NCBI RefSeq assembly: GCF_003355455.1
Contig: NZ_CP031357.1
Location: 1,094,501 to 1,158,500, forward strand
Origin: Erythrobacter aureus
GTDB lineage: Bacteria > Pseudomonadota > Alphaproteobacteria > Sphingomonadales > Sphingomonadaceae
Direction of reading: 5' to 3'
DNA length: 64,000 nucleotides
In this document: positions 50,475-59,564 of the stretch, piece by piece
Position numbering within the stretch: the first letter of the stretch is position 1
How the letters are laid out: each line of letters starts with the position of its first letter
Notes under the pieces: model-generated
What the model saw: the letters and a program-made list of their open reading frames with translations, nothing else
Told to the model about the DNA's origin: nothing
The model's database searches: none
Position numbers and translations under genes: made by a program

Positions 50475-50945
50475 CTAGAACGCTTTCACATAAGGAACCC
50501 AGCTGTACAGGCTTGGCATGAGACTAGGAAAAAACGCGAATAGGAAGAACCCAAGCAGAGTCGCAATCACAGTGATGTGCAATGCTTCAACTTGCGCGTT
50601 CGCATGCTCTTGCTCCTGATCTTCTAACCTCGCACGAATGAAGTTGATCCAGAGAGGCAAAACTACGCAAAGAAACGCGAATGGCCAAGCAATGATGCTA
50701 GCACCCTGAAGGTCGATAGCCAACATTGTCCAATTGACGACAAATGCGGTGAAGGCGAGACAAAGGTATGATTGTCCAGCCGCAGAGACAATTGAGCCAG
50801 CTATAAAACGTCGCTTGCTCCTAATTCCCGGTTTCCCTGCGAGCAGAACTCCCGGTAGACCTGCGATGTTCAAAACGAGCACAATTAGAAAATGCGCTAA
50901 GACACCGTAAACAATCAGTATCCCAATCGTGAAAGCTGTAGCCAT
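50475..50945 (-). CDS. four-TM membrane protein, unknown function
   Basis: A 156-residue protein with four predicted membrane spans (IGILIVYGVLAHFLIVLVLNI; GSIVSAAGQSYLCLAFTAFVV; IIAWPFAFLCVVLPLWI; ITVIATLLGFFLFAFF) and an acidic DQEQEHANAQVE loop. It is preceded by a GGGGGG ribosome-binding site. It lies 21 bases after the secreted-protein gene in the same operon. No family is recognised. Confidence 0.6.
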   Translation of the reverse strand: MATAFTIGILIVYGVLAHFLIVLVLNIAGLPGVLLAGKPGIRSKRRFIAGSIVSAAGQSYLCLAFTAFVVNWTMLAIDLQGASIIAWPFAFLCVVLPLWINFIRARLEDQEQEHANAQVEALHITVIATLLGFFLFAFFPSLMPSLYSWVPYVKAF

Positions 50946-50966
50946 GTCTTGCCCCCCAACTGGCAG

Positions 50967-51719
50967 TCAAAACCCGCAGGTTTGGCGTGTGACCATGACA
51001 GCGCCAATCTCTCGACCGGACTTTTCGAGGTAAAGAAAGCGAACTGAAGCACCAGCACTGAGTATTGAGGGCGACATGCTGTCGGCACAGATCATGCTGG
51101 CAATGCGAGAACGGTCTTGTTCTGTTACCGAAATCCCGGTGGCATCTACAACGGCAGTGAAGAGGATTTGCGTTCCAATTGCCTCGACTTTGGTGATTTC
51201 GGTGATCTCGTCTAGCGGCATTGGAGTTTTGGAATTGGCGCTGGCAGCAGCGCTTTGAAGTGACGCTTCTAGGTTGTTTGGATCGATCGCTGGAGGAGCC
51301 GGAGCGGGCGATCTTTGACCTGGTGGGTTGCACGAACTGGCGATCTGATTGCCCAACTCTAGGCGACCTTCGGAATAGGCAAACTTTGCAGCACCGATGC
51401 AATCACCCTCTGCAAGCATTGCGCCGATCTTTTTTTTGAAACGCTTCTCCTTGTCGCCAAAGATCAGCTTGCCGAGTGCCCTCCCAAGCTCGGCCTGTCC
51501 TTGAGTATCGTATTGCTCGTTGCCTCCCATATCCATAGTGTTGCAGTGGATCATGCCGCCGCCCATATCCATGCAGGTCGTACTGCTATCTTGAGCATTA
51601 GCGAGGTTGGGGGTCAGTGCCGAAAATGCGACTAGGAGGAAGGCAGCGGTCGCCAATGCCGCGCCGAGTTGGAATTCTCGATAGTGTGACACTAGTCTTA
51701 CTATTACCGATCTAGTCAT
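50967..51719 (-). CDS. secreted or periplasmic hypothetical protein
   Basis: A 250-residue protein with a signal peptide (AALATAAFLLVAFSALTPNLANA, predicted cleavage before QDS). The mature part is rich in Met/Gly at first (CMDMGGGMIHCNTMDMGG), then has a charged helical region and a C-terminal domain with several cysteines. The ATG at 51719 follows GAGGG; an upstream in-frame start at 51746 is less likely. It is divergent from the XRE gene at 51831. The role is unknown. Confidence 0.65.
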   Translation of the reverse strand: MTRSVIVRLVSHYREFQLGAALATAAFLLVAFSALTPNLANAQDSSTTCMDMGGGMIHCNTMDMGGNEQYDTQGQAELGRALGKLIFGDKEKRFKKKIGAMLAEGDCIGAAKFAYSEGRLELGNQIASSCNPPGQRSPAPAPPAIDPNNLEASLQSAAASANSKTPMPLDEITEITKVEAIGTQILFTAVVDATGISVTEQDRSRIASMICADSMSPSILSAGASVRFLYLEKSGREIGAVMVTRQTCGF

Positions 51720-51830
51720 TGATACCCTCAGGAATGGCGGATTCATGAAGGGAAGTGTTTAGTGGAAACTAGTTAATGAGATACAATAGCCCGTGGACGG
51801 ATAAACCTCAATTGCGGCCTATGCTGGCCG

Positions 51831-52067
51831 ATGGACGAGGCTACGATCCTTGGCGAACTTGGCGACAGGATACGTGTTCAACGTAAGTCCATTGGCTTGA
51901 CTCAAGAGCAACTCGCGCTGGTGGCCGGAGTTGATCGATCCTATTTCGGCGCGGTGGAGAGAGGCGAACGGAACGTCACCTTTACTGTACTCTGCCGTAT
52001 ATGCCTCGCTTTGCAATGCGATGTTGCAGACATAACTTCCGGCATACCGACAGGATGCTCGGCCTAG
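51831..52067 (+). CDS. XRE-family helix-turn-helix regulator
   Basis: A 78-residue Cro/C1-type regulator: ELGDRIRVQRKSIGLTQEQLALVAGVDRSYFGAVERGERNVTFTVLCRICLALQCDVADI. No strong ribosome-binding site precedes the ATG. It is divergent from the membrane/secreted operon 49475-51719 across 111 bases that contain the inverted repeat TAGT-GGAA-ACTA near 51761 and a TACAAT -10-like box. It probably represses that operon or itself. Confidence 0.85.
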   Translation: MDEATILGELGDRIRVQRKSIGLTQEQLALVAGVDRSYFGAVERGERNVTFTVLCRICLALQCDVADITSGIPTGCSA

Positions 52068-52205
52068 AGTCAGGAGAATCAGCGTGCGAGGTTTTTTGAT
52101 TTTTTGTCCGGCAAAGCAGGTGGTCATCCAAACATATCGAGCTGGATCGCTTCCATGCCTCCCCCCCTTGGCTTTAAGAAAAATAGCTAATTTACAGACA
52201 GGGTG

Positions 52206-52223
52206 AGTGGGGATGGAGTGGGG
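52206..52223 (+). repeat. two AGTGGGG repeats near the right att (possible arm sites)
   Basis: AGTGGGG occurs at 52206-52212 and 52217-52223, eleven bases apart, about 50 bases inside the right end of the element. Matching repeats lie beside the left att. No gene is seen in 52068-52271 otherwise. Confidence 0.35.
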
Positions 52224-52270
52224 CAAATGAATCGCCTCCCTCGCATTCTAAGACTAAGTATCTGAAAATA

Positions 52271-52321
52271 ATGGTGGGCGCGGCAAGGATTGAACTTGCG
52301 ACCCCACCCGTGTGAAGGGTG
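52271..52321 (-). repeat. right attachment-site copy inside tRNA-Val
   Basis: Identical over 51 bases to 43461-43511. It spans the CCA end, acceptor and T-arm up to the anticodon loop of the intact tRNA-Val, so the element restored the tRNA 3' end on integration. Confidence 0.9.
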
Positions 52322-52346
52322 TGCTCTACCACTGAGCTACGCGCCC
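52272..52346 (-). tRNA. tRNA-Val (anticodon CAC)
   Basis: The 75-nt minus-strand gene folds as a cloverleaf: acceptor GGGCGCG/CGCGCCC, D-arm GCTC-AGTGGTA-GAGC, anticodon arm CACCC-TTCACAC-GGGTG with anticodon CAC, and T-arm GCAAG-TTCAATC-CTTGC. A CCA end is encoded after discriminator A. It is the integration site of the neighbouring element. Confidence 0.96.
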
Positions 52347-52414
52347 GTCCGTGGCGCTGGTGCACCGGACAGGCGCGCGCCTTTACGCCGCGATGGGCGC
52401 CATTGCAAGCGTTG

Positions 52415-54298
52415 CTATCGTCCGAAGAGGGCCACCAGCTTGGCCAGCAGACCGTCGAGCCGGGCAGGGCTGGTGACGCGGTCTTTGACCGAAGGGCAGG
52501 CGAGGCACATCGCCTGCATCCCGCGCGCACCCATCAGGCGGTCGACATCGGCCTCGATGCGGGCGATTTGCGCCTGTTGACGCATCGCGATCAGCCCGGC
52601 GACATCGCGCCCTTCCGCCGCTTCTTCGCCTTCCCCGATCAGCAGGCTACGCAGCAGGGTATCGGCGGGGCTGGGCTCGGTGCCGATATATTGCGCATGC
52701 CAGTCGCCGTCCTCCAGATTGGCCTGCTGGGCGGCCCAGGCCAGGGCTTCGTCCAAACCGCCATATTGGTCGACGAGCCCGAGCTGCCGCGCGGTGCCGC
52801 CATCCCATACCTGACCCTGGCCGATCCGGTCGGCCTGATCGCGCGAAAGATTGCGCGCGCTGCCCACACGGCTGAGGAAATCCTCATACCCGTTCTCGAT
52901 CGAGGCCTGGACGATGGCATCCACCTCCGGCGTGAAACCGCCGATGATGTTGGGCTGGCCCGATAGCGGCGTCGTGCTCACGCCGTCAGTGGTGATTCCG
53001 ATCTCGGCCGCGGTATCCTCGAAGGTCGGGATGACGGCGAAAATGCCGATCGAGCCCGTGATCGTTTCCGGTTCGGCGAAAATGCGGTCTGCGGGCGTGG
53101 ATACCCAATAGCCGCCACTGGCCGCGACATTGGCCATCGAAACGGCAATCGGGATGTTTTTCGCCTTGTGGCGCAGAATCGCCTCGCGGATCGCCTCGCT
53201 CGCCAGGACCGATCCGCCGGGTGAATCGACTCGCACTACCAGGGCTTTCAAATCGTCGTCGAGCGCTTCGTCGAGCAGATCGGCGATCCGGTCGCCACCG
53301 GCGATGCCCGGTCCGGCGTCGCCATCGACGATCTCCCCTGCCACGGTAACGACACCTATGGCGCTGCCCGAAGTGGGAGCCGGATTGTCCTGTAACCACG
53401 CGCCGAGCGAGGTGTGGGGATAGGCATTGGGGCCGTCTCCCCAATCGTCCTCGCCCACCAGTTCGACCAAGCGCGCATCGAAATCCGCGCGGCTTCCGAG
53501 CTTATCCACGAGGCCTGCCTCGAGCGCCGCCGTAGCGAGATCGCCGCGTGCGGCCTCTACCCATTCGACCGGCCGAGTCGTTACCCGTTCGATATCGGCG
53601 CCGGGGCGGGCCTTCTTGAAATTGGCGCGGTATTCTTCCCATAATGTGGCGAACAGCGCGCTGTAATTCTCGCGCGCGGGTTCGGACAGGCTGGTGCGGT
53701 CGTACGGTTCGACGGCGCTTTTATACTCGCCCACCTTGTAGATTCGCGCATTGACCCGAAGCTTGTCGAGCAGACCCTTATAGAAAAGGATATCTCCGCC
53801 GGGGCCGGCGATCACGGCCCCGCCCAGCGGATTGAGCCAGACCTCGCTCGCATGAGCGGCCAGGAGCATGGAGTCGTCGGTATAGGCGGTGGCATAGGTG
53901 AGGACAGGTTTGTCGGCGGCGCGGACGCGATCCAAGGCCGCGCCGACTTCGGTCAGGTGGACCTGGCCAGCGCCGAGAAACCCTTCGAGATCGAGCACCA
54001 CGGCCTCAATCCGCTTGTCGGCGGCGGCGGCATCGAGCGCGCGGACGAGGTCGCGTGCCTGGAATTCGCCGATGGGCGCCTGCTGTGACAGGAGCGCCGC
54101 GAAAGGATCGACCTTGCTACGTTCTTCCACGATGATGCCCGACAAATCCATCACCAGCGCCCCTTCGCGGACGGCTCCGGGGCTGGGCCGGGCTGTCAGC
54201 ACTGCGAACAGCGCGGAAAAGAACAAGAGCATGAGGAGCAGGACCAGCCCGTCCTTGATGCCGACCAGCAGGCGCCATACTTTCCCGGCGAAACCCAT
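52415..54298 (-). CDS. sppA: signal peptide peptidase SppA, long (67K) type
   Basis: A 627-residue membrane-anchored serine protease. It has an N-terminal TM segment (GLVLLLMLLFFSALFAVL) and two tandem S49-type domains. The second domain contains the SPGGS oxyanion region (VRVDSPGGSVLASEAI) and the nucleophile region MANVAASGGYWVSTPADRIFAEP. The first domain has the matching catalytic-Lys region near YKVGEYKSAVEPYDRTSLS. It degrades leftover signal peptides in the inner membrane. The ATG at 54298 follows AGGAG; a TTG at 54304 is in frame. It is divergent from pyrB. Confidence 0.93.
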   Translation of the reverse strand: MGFAGKVWRLLVGIKDGLVLLLMLLFFSALFAVLTARPSPGAVREGALVMDLSGIIVEERSKVDPFAALLSQQAPIGEFQARDLVRALDAAAADKRIEAVVLDLEGFLGAGQVHLTEVGAALDRVRAADKPVLTYATAYTDDSMLLAAHASEVWLNPLGGAVIAGPGGDILFYKGLLDKLRVNARIYKVGEYKSAVEPYDRTSLSEPARENYSALFATLWEEYRANFKKARPGADIERVTTRPVEWVEAARGDLATAALEAGLVDKLGSRADFDARLVELVGEDDWGDGPNAYPHTSLGAWLQDNPAPTSGSAIGVVTVAGEIVDGDAGPGIAGGDRIADLLDEALDDDLKALVVRVDSPGGSVLASEAIREAILRHKAKNIPIAVSMANVAASGGYWVSTPADRIFAEPETITGSIGIFAVIPTFEDTAAEIGITTDGVSTTPLSGQPNIIGGFTPEVDAIVQASIENGYEDFLSRVGSARNLSRDQADRIGQGQVWDGGTARQLGLVDQYGGLDEALAWAAQQANLEDGDWHAQYIGTEPSPADTLLRSLLIGEGEEAAEGRDVAGLIAMRQQAQIARIEADVDRLMGARGMQAMCLACPSVKDRVTSPARLDGLLAKLVALFGR

Positions 54299-54401
54299 AT
54301 GCAAAATTCTCCTAATCCCTCCGGGTTAGGGAAACAGGCGCCGCATTTCCACTGGAAAGCGCTTGAGCGGTCGATAGACGTCGACTAAGGGCGTGGCCTC
54401 A

Positions 54402-55427
54402 ATGACATCGACGGAATCCTCGCCCGACAAGGCCCGTTACCCGGCGGGTGCGCTCGCCTTTCCGCATCGCGACCTGATCGGTATCGGTCAGCTGGAACGG
54501 CATGAGGTCCTCTTTCTTCTCCACGAGGCGGAGCAATGGGTGGCTTTGAACCGGCAGCCGACGAAGCATGAAGAGCTGCTTTCGGGCCTCACGGTGATCA
54601 ACGCCTTCTTCGAGAATTCGACCCGCACACTGCTCAGCTTCGAGATTGCGGGCAAACGACTGGGCGCCGATGTCGTCAATATGCACGCTGCGCAGTCGAG
54701 CGTGAAAAAAGGCGAGACGCTGATCGACACGGCGATCACGCTCAACGCCATGCGCGCGGATGCGATCGTGATCCGTCATGGATCGAGCGGCGCGACCCAG
54801 CTTATCGCGGACAAGGTCGATTGCCCGGTTCTCAATGCCGGCGACGGCCAGCATGAACATCCCACGCAGGCGCTGCTCGATGCCCTGGCACTGCGTCACG
54901 CCCTGCGCGATCGCGGCGAAACGGCGGAGGATTTCACCGGACTGAAGATCGTGATTTGCGGGGACATCCTGCATAGCCGCGTGGCACGGTCCAATCTGCT
55001 GTGTCTGCAAGCGCTCGGCGCGACAGTGCGCCTGTGTGCACCGCCCGCGCTGATGCCCGCCGGGATCGAAACCATGGGGGCCGAAGCCTACCACGATTTC
55101 GACGCCGCGCTCGACGGGGCGGATGTGGTGATGATGTTGCGGCTCCAGACCGAACGCATGAGCGGGCAGTTCATCCCTTCGGCGCGCGAATATCACCATC
55201 TCTACGGCTTGACGAAGACCCGGCTCGACCGCGCGGGCAAGGACGCGCTGGTCATGCATCCGGGGCCGATGAACCGCGGGGTCGAGATCGACAGCGAGGT
55301 CGCCGATATGATCGATCGTTCGATCATTACCCGCCAGGTCGAAATGGGAGTGGCGATCCGCATGGCAGCCCTCGACGTGCTTACGCGCCGCGCCCGTGGT
55401 GTGGATGGCTGGGGAGAGGCAGCATGA
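54402..55427 (+). CDS. pyrB: aspartate carbamoyltransferase catalytic chain PyrB
   Basis: A 341-residue ATCase: [26 protein letters not shown] (carbamoyl-phosphate site STRT), [14 protein letters not shown], and the C-terminal [18 protein letters not shown]. It joins carbamoyl phosphate and aspartate in pyrimidine synthesis. The start is ATG 54402; a GTG at 54393 is in frame. Its stop overlaps the start of the dihydroorotase-like gene (ATGA), the pyrBC' arrangement in which the second protein is needed for ATCase assembly. Confidence 0.96.
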   Translation: MTSTESSPDKARYPAGALAFPHRDLIGIGQLERHEVLFLLHEAEQWVALNRQPTKHEELLSGLTVINAFFENSTRTLLSFEIAGKRLGADVVNMHAAQSSVKKGETLIDTAITLNAMRADAIVIRHGSSGATQLIADKVDCPVLNAGDGQHEHPTQALLDALALRHALRDRGETAEDFTGLKIVICGDILHSRVARSNLLCLQALGATVRLCAPPALMPAGIETMGAEAYHDFDAALDGADVVMMLRLQTERMSGQFIPSAREYHHLYGLTKTRLDRAGKDALVMHPGPMNRGVEIDSEVADMIDRSIITRQVEMGVAIRMAALDVLTRRARGVDGWGEAA

Positions 55428-56653
55428 AGCAATTGCGGCCCTGTACCATCGTCGGCGGCAAGCTGGTCACATCCGGCGGGCTGGTCGACGGCTGTGTGAG
55501 GCTGGTCGACGGGCGTATCGACACGGTCGGCGCGGAAGTGCGGGATGGCGATGAAGTCATCGACGTCGACGGTAAGCTGGTCGGCCCGGGCCTGGTCGAT
55601 CTCGGCGTATTTGCCGTGGACAAGCCGGCCTTCCATTTCGGCGGAATTACGCGGGCGGCACTCATGCCCGATCAGTCGCCGCCCTTGGACCTGCCGAGCC
55701 GGGTTTCGTACATTTCGAAGAGCGGCAAGCCCGATTTCTGGGTCCACCCGCTGGCCGCGGCGACGCGCGGCCTGGAGGGGCGCGAGATCGCCGAACTGGC
55801 TCTGATGCGGGAGGCCGGGGCACGCGGCGTCGCAACCGGGCGCCAGTGGATTGCCGATTCGGGCGTGATGCTCCGCCTGCTCCAATATTCCGCCATGCTG
55901 GACATGGTGGTGATCGCGCATGCCGAAGATGCTGCTCTCGTTGGTCAGGCAGTGGCAACCGCTGGCGAATTCGCCACGCGCCGAGGCTTGCCCAGCGCGC
56001 CAGCACAGGCGGAAGCGATCGCCTTGATGCGCGATGTCGCGCTGGCGGAAATGGCCGGTGCCCGGATTCACTTCCGCCAAGTGACGACGCGGGCGGGGCT
56101 CGATATCATCCGCCATGCGAAGGCGCGCGGAGTCGGTGTGACCTGCGGCGTCACGCCTGCGCACTTCATGCTATCCGATCTGGCGACGGTCGATTTTCGT
56201 ACCTTCGCCCGCCTGTCGCCTCCCTTGCGCAGCGAGGATGATCGCCAAGCTGTACGTGAGGCAATCGCCGACGGAACCGTCGACGTGATTGCGAGCGGTC
56301 ACGACCCGCGCGGACCGGAAGACAAGCGCCTGCCGTTCTCCGACGCCGAGCCCGGAATGGCCGGGGCTGAGACGCTGCTGGCGATGACCTTGTCGTTGGT
56401 GCGCGACGAGGTGATCGATATGTGTCGCGCTTTCGAACTCGTCGCGGCGAAACCCGCGGAGATACTCGGCGTCGAAGCCGGCCGGGTATCCGAAGGATTC
56501 GAGGCGGACATCGCGGTGATCGATCCGGACAAGCCCTGGGTTATCCAGAGCGCCCGAATGGAAGCGACTGCGGGCAATACCCCATTCGACGGACAGCCTA
56601 CCCAGGGCCGTGTCACCAGCCTGTACAAGGGCGGAGTCCGGATCGACAGCTAG
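55424..56653 (+). CDS. dihydroorotase-like protein lacking the metal-binding HxH (PyrC'/PyrX type)
   Basis: A 409-residue amidohydrolase-fold protein beginning [15 protein letters not shown]. Where active dihydroorotases have D-x-H-x-H after PGLVD, this reads [13 protein letters not shown], so both metal ligands are gone. Other family parts remain ([29 protein letters not shown]). Inactive PyrC' partners of PyrB are known from Pseudomonas and many alphaproteobacteria, where they act as scaffold subunits of ATCase. A true dihydroorotase should be encoded elsewhere. Confidence 0.88.
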   Translation: MKQLRPCTIVGGKLVTSGGLVDGCVRLVDGRIDTVGAEVRDGDEVIDVDGKLVGPGLVDLGVFAVDKPAFHFGGITRAALMPDQSPPLDLPSRVSYISKSGKPDFWVHPLAAATRGLEGREIAELALMREAGARGVATGRQWIADSGVMLRLLQYSAMLDMVVIAHAEDAALVGQAVATAGEFATRRGLPSAPAQAEAIALMRDVALAEMAGARIHFRQVTTRAGLDIIRHAKARGVGVTCGVTPAHFMLSDLATVDFRTFARLSPPLRSEDDRQAVREAIADGTVDVIASGHDPRGPEDKRLPFSDAEPGMAGAETLLAMTLSLVRDEVIDMCRAFELVAAKPAEILGVEAGRVSEGFEADIAVIDPDKPWVIQSARMEATAGNTPFDGQPTQGRVTSLYKGGVRIDS

Positions 56654-56664
56654 GCGATACGAAA

Positions 56665-56694
56665 GACCCCGCCCGGATCGCTCCGGACGGGGTC
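56665..56694. terminator. strong hairpin between convergent genes, bidirectional terminator
   Basis: GACCCC at 56665-56670 and GGGGTC at 56689-56694 pair, extended inward by CGGA/TCCG around a TCGC loop. It lies 11 bases after the pyrC-like stop and 26 bases from the stop of the convergent SPOR lipoprotein gene. It likely ends both transcripts. Confidence 0.7.
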
Positions 56695-56720
56695 GCTCGA
56701 TGGTACGGTGGATGCGCCTG

Positions 56721-58037
56721 TTAGCGCGCTGCGACCCGTACGTCGTTCTTGACCACGTCGATGGCACCCGGGAGCGGACGGGCCGATGCATAGGCAATGC
56801 ACCCGCCACCCTTGCCCTTGACCGTCCTGCACATGGACTGCGCAGCCGCCTTGGCGAAACCGGCGGCGGCCACGCGGTAGTAGATCTTTCCGTTCACGCG
56901 CGCCTTGGTGATGACGCGCTCTGCATCTTCCAGTTCGGGATAGCGTTTGCGGAACTGCTTCCATGCCTCGTTGGCATCCGACATCGAGAAGTAGGAGCCC
57001 AGCTGGACATTGTAGTCGCCCCCGGCGGCAAGTGTCGGCGTCGCGGGGCTGGTCGTCCGGGAAGGGGAAGCCGCGCGTTTCGGGGTAGAAGCGGGCGTCT
57101 GCTGTACGATCTCTTTCGCTACGAAGCGAGTGCTCCCGGCGACGGGTACGAGAGCTGCATCGGCGAGGGCCGCATCTGCGCTGTCGTCACTTGCGCTCGC
57201 GGACTCGACCGGAGGCAGTTCCTTAGCGAAGGCGAAGTCACGGGTCGGGGCCTTGGTAACGGGTTCAAGCTCGGTAGCGTCCCCAGCGGCCAGCATATCC
57301 ACGCTTGGGTGATTGATCAGCGCGAGCATTCTCGGCTGCCCGGGATCTGCCTGCGGCGTCACGCCCAGCAGACTTGCCACGCGGGCGGTAAACGCTTCCG
57401 GGCGCACCATGGCGGCCCACTGGGCCATCCGGTCGCCGACTTCGCCAGCGGGCACATCTTCCGCAGCCATGACCCGTGCAGCGCGCCAGTTCCCCTGCAA
57501 AGCGTAAGAATAGGCTAGGTTCTGCCGGACCTTGGGTGTGTTCTGGCCAGCGCGCAGCGCGTTGCTCAGCACATGGACACCTTGGTCGGGACGGCCGGCG
57601 AGAGCGATTGCCAGACCGAAATCGGCCGGGTCGAGCGCGCTTTCGAAGCGATCTAGAGTGGTAAGGGCGCCGACCTGATCGCCGATGGCGATCTGCGCCA
57701 GCGTATAGCTGATAATCGTCCGCGGCGCGGTATCGCCGAGCTCGATCGCTTCGGCAAAGGTACTCGCGGCGGAAGCGAAGCGGCCATCCTTGAGATAGGC
57801 ATTGGCCAGCAATGTGCGGGTGTAGCCCTCGCGCGGATTGGCGAGGACTGCTGCCTCGGCATGTTGCACGGCCTTGGATGCCTTGCCCTTGGCGAGAGCC
57901 TTTTCCGCGTGCTCCGCCGAATAGGCGTGGCTGGGCGCGGTCTTGCCGGTGCATGCTGTAAGTGCGGTAGTCGCCAGCGCCGTGGTCACGGCGAGCTGGA
58001 CGAACCGTTTGTTTCTGGCTTTCGTCTCGATGCTCAT
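56721..58037 (-). CDS. SPOR-domain lipoprotein with TPR-like repeats
   Basis: A 438-residue protein with a lipoprotein signal (TALATTALTACTGK; lipobox LTAC). A helical repeat region follows at about 45-260 (tetratricopeptide-like: KALAKGKASKAVQHAEAAVLANPREG, AIELGDTAPRTIISYTLAQI), then a linker, then a C-terminal SPOR domain (YNVQLGSYFSMSDANEAWKQFRKRYPELEDAERVITKARVNGKIYYRV). SPOR domains bind denuded peptidoglycan at division sites. The ATG at 58037 follows GAGGGG. It is read in an operon with the ParA and RHH-like genes. Confidence 0.88.
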   Translation of the reverse strand: MSIETKARNKRFVQLAVTTALATTALTACTGKTAPSHAYSAEHAEKALAKGKASKAVQHAEAAVLANPREGYTRTLLANAYLKDGRFASAASTFAEAIELGDTAPRTIISYTLAQIAIGDQVGALTTLDRFESALDPADFGLAIALAGRPDQGVHVLSNALRAGQNTPKVRQNLAYSYALQGNWRAARVMAAEDVPAGEVGDRMAQWAAMVRPEAFTARVASLLGVTPQADPGQPRMLALINHPSVDMLAAGDATELEPVTKAPTRDFAFAKELPPVESASASDDSADAALADAALVPVAGSTRFVAKEIVQQTPASTPKRAASPSRTTSPATPTLAAGGDYNVQLGSYFSMSDANEAWKQFRKRYPELEDAERVITKARVNGKIYYRVAAAGFAKAAAQSMCRTVKGKGGGCIAYASARPLPGAIDVVKNDVRVAAR

Positions 58038-58075
58038 TCTAAATCCCCTCGAAGGCGATCCCACGTCGTTGAAGC

Positions 58076-58591
58076 TCATTTGGTTCCACCGCGCTGGACT
58101 TGGGCGGCGAGGCTTGCGATTTCCGGCATTTCGGCCAGCAATGCGTCGAGCGCATCCGTCACCAATTGCTGCGCACTGCGGCCGCGTACGGTGCAGGCCA
58201 GGCGCAGCATGAGATGACGTTCCTGGTCGAGCCTCAGTGTGAAGGCCGCGCGCTTGCCTTGCGCCAGGGCGGATTTCCGAACCGGCGGCCTGACCCGGGT
58301 CGGCGTGTCGAGTTGCGCCTGGATCTTGTCGAGGGATTCCCGGACCTGATTGGGCGCGCGGGCTTCGTTGGCGGCCTGCGGAGCGATGGCCACGACTTTC
58401 TCGGGAGTCGGCTGGGTCGTACCCTCTTCGTCGTCGCCCAGGTCGTTCCAACCCAGATCTTCCAGATTGGCGGCGGCTTCCTTGCCGTCGACGGGGCCCG
58501 GAACGCCCGATTGCGGGCGCATGGCCGGCTTCGCGCCGCCCTTGCGTGCCAAGAGGGTCGAGGAAAGAGAAGCGAAATTGGCGTCAGACAT
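58076..58591 (-). CDS. ParA-associated protein with ribbon-helix-helix-like C-terminal region
   Basis: A 171-residue protein. The N-terminal two thirds are low in predicted structure (acidic and Pro/Ala-rich). The C-terminal part KRAAFTLRLDQERHLMLRLACTVRGRSAQQLVTDALDALL looks like a ribbon-helix-helix DNA-binding unit. It sits 24 bases downstream of the ParA gene, so it is a candidate ParB-like or adaptor partner. No strong family name can be given. Confidence 0.65.
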   Translation of the reverse strand: MSDANFASLSSTLLARKGGAKPAMRPQSGVPGPVDGKEAAANLEDLGWNDLGDDEEGTTQPTPEKVVAIAPQAANEARAPNQVRESLDKIQAQLDTPTRVRPPVRKSALAQGKRAAFTLRLDQERHLMLRLACTVRGRSAQQLVTDALDALLAEMPEIASLAAQVQRGGTK

Positions 58592-58615
58592 CTGGCGGCC
58601 TCCGCCTTTCCGGGC

Positions 58616-59332
58616 TTACTGGGCTACGCGGCGGCCGAAGCCGCCGGCAGGACGGTGGACACCAGGCAGTGCGGATTGCGCATGCGGTGCGGCGAAGATC
58701 GTGCGGCGAAAATTCTTCTCCAGACGGTCGGCGATATATTTCCACAGGGCCGTGACTTCGGCAGCGCTGCGGCTTTCCGGATCCACTTCCATGACCGTGC
58801 GGCCATCGATCATCGAGGCGGCGAAATCGGTGCGGTGATGCAGCGTGATGGGCGCGACCGTGCCATGCTGCGACAGCGCAACGGCGGCTTCCGACGTTAT
58901 CTTGGCCTTGGGTGTCGCGGCATTGACGACGAAGACCAACGGCTTGCCGGCGCGTTCGCAAAGATCGACCGTGGCCCCGACGGCGCGCAGGTCGTGCGGG
59001 CTCGGGCGGGTCGGTACAACGATCAGTTCGGCCACCGAAATGACGGACTGAATGGCCATTGTGATGGCTGGCGGCGTGTCGAGTACGGCCAGCTTGAAGC
59101 CCTGCTGGCGGAGGATCGCAAGATCGCTTGCGAGGCGGGCGACCGTCGTCTGGGCGAAAGCGGGATACTCGTCCTCGCGCTCGTTCCACCAGTCGGCGAG
59201 CGATCCCTGTGGATCGATGTCGATCAAAACCACGGGTCCGGCTCCGGCGCGCTGCGCCTGGACGGCCAGATGCCCCGAGAGCGTGGTTTTGCCCGATCCG
59301 CCCTTCTGCGATGCCAATGCCAGTACACGCAA
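58616..59332 (-). CDS. ParA/MinD-family ATPase
   Basis: A 238-residue deviant Walker-type ATPase: LASQKGGSGKTTLSGHLAVQ (deviant P-loop), LIDIDPQGSLADWW and LAVLDTPPAI. It partitions cargo such as a chromosome region, a plasmid or a protein cluster, with a partner protein. The TTG start at 59330-59332 has GGGGGA seven bases upstream and fits the family N terminus; no ATG is close. Encoded with an RHH-like protein and a SPOR lipoprotein, it may position a division-related complex rather than a plasmid. Confidence 0.88.
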   Translation of the reverse strand: MRVLALASQKGGSGKTTLSGHLAVQAQRAGAGPVVLIDIDPQGSLADWWNEREDEYPAFAQTTVARLASDLAILRQQGFKLAVLDTPPAITMAIQSVISVAELIVVPTRPSPHDLRAVGATVDLCERAGKPLVFVVNAATPKAKITSEAAVALSQHGTVAPITLHHRTDFAASMIDGRTVMEVDPESRSAAEVTALWKYIADRLEKNFRRTIFAAPHAQSALPGVHRPAGGFGRRVAQ

Positions 59333-59564
59333 GACTTGGTCCCCCTGGGTTTGCGCCTGTTTCCAGTCCAATGTGCTGCAAGGTTTCGCAGCGGTTTCAT
59401 CCTGGCAATCGCAGACTACCCCTAATTTTGGGTTAACCGGGCCGTGTGAAGAGCCGGTCGGATGGCGATGATTTGTTGGCAACATTTTGCTAACAGGTGA
59501 TTTACTATAGGGTGCTGCCGATACAGCGCGTTTGCGCGCGCCGCCGCAGGGAAGGGTTCCGCTT

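Larger units (their letters stand above)
43461..52270. mobile_element. 8.8-kb integrative element in tRNA-Val(CAC)
   Basis: Defined by 51-bp perfect direct repeats, the right one being the tRNA 3' half, with a full-length tyrosine integrase at the left end. The content differs from the flanks: lower G+C, different codon use, many short membrane and regulatory genes, an AlpA-like HTH, a polymerase-like protein, an IS remnant and an XRE regulator. I see no phage structural or conjugation genes, so it looks like a satellite-type or genomic-island element that depends on a helper or moves rarely. Confidence 0.85.

Noticed and set aside
43461..52270. Complete prophage
   Set aside because: No capsid, terminase, portal, tail or lysis genes are visible; only integrase, regulators, a polymerase-like protein and small cargo genes.
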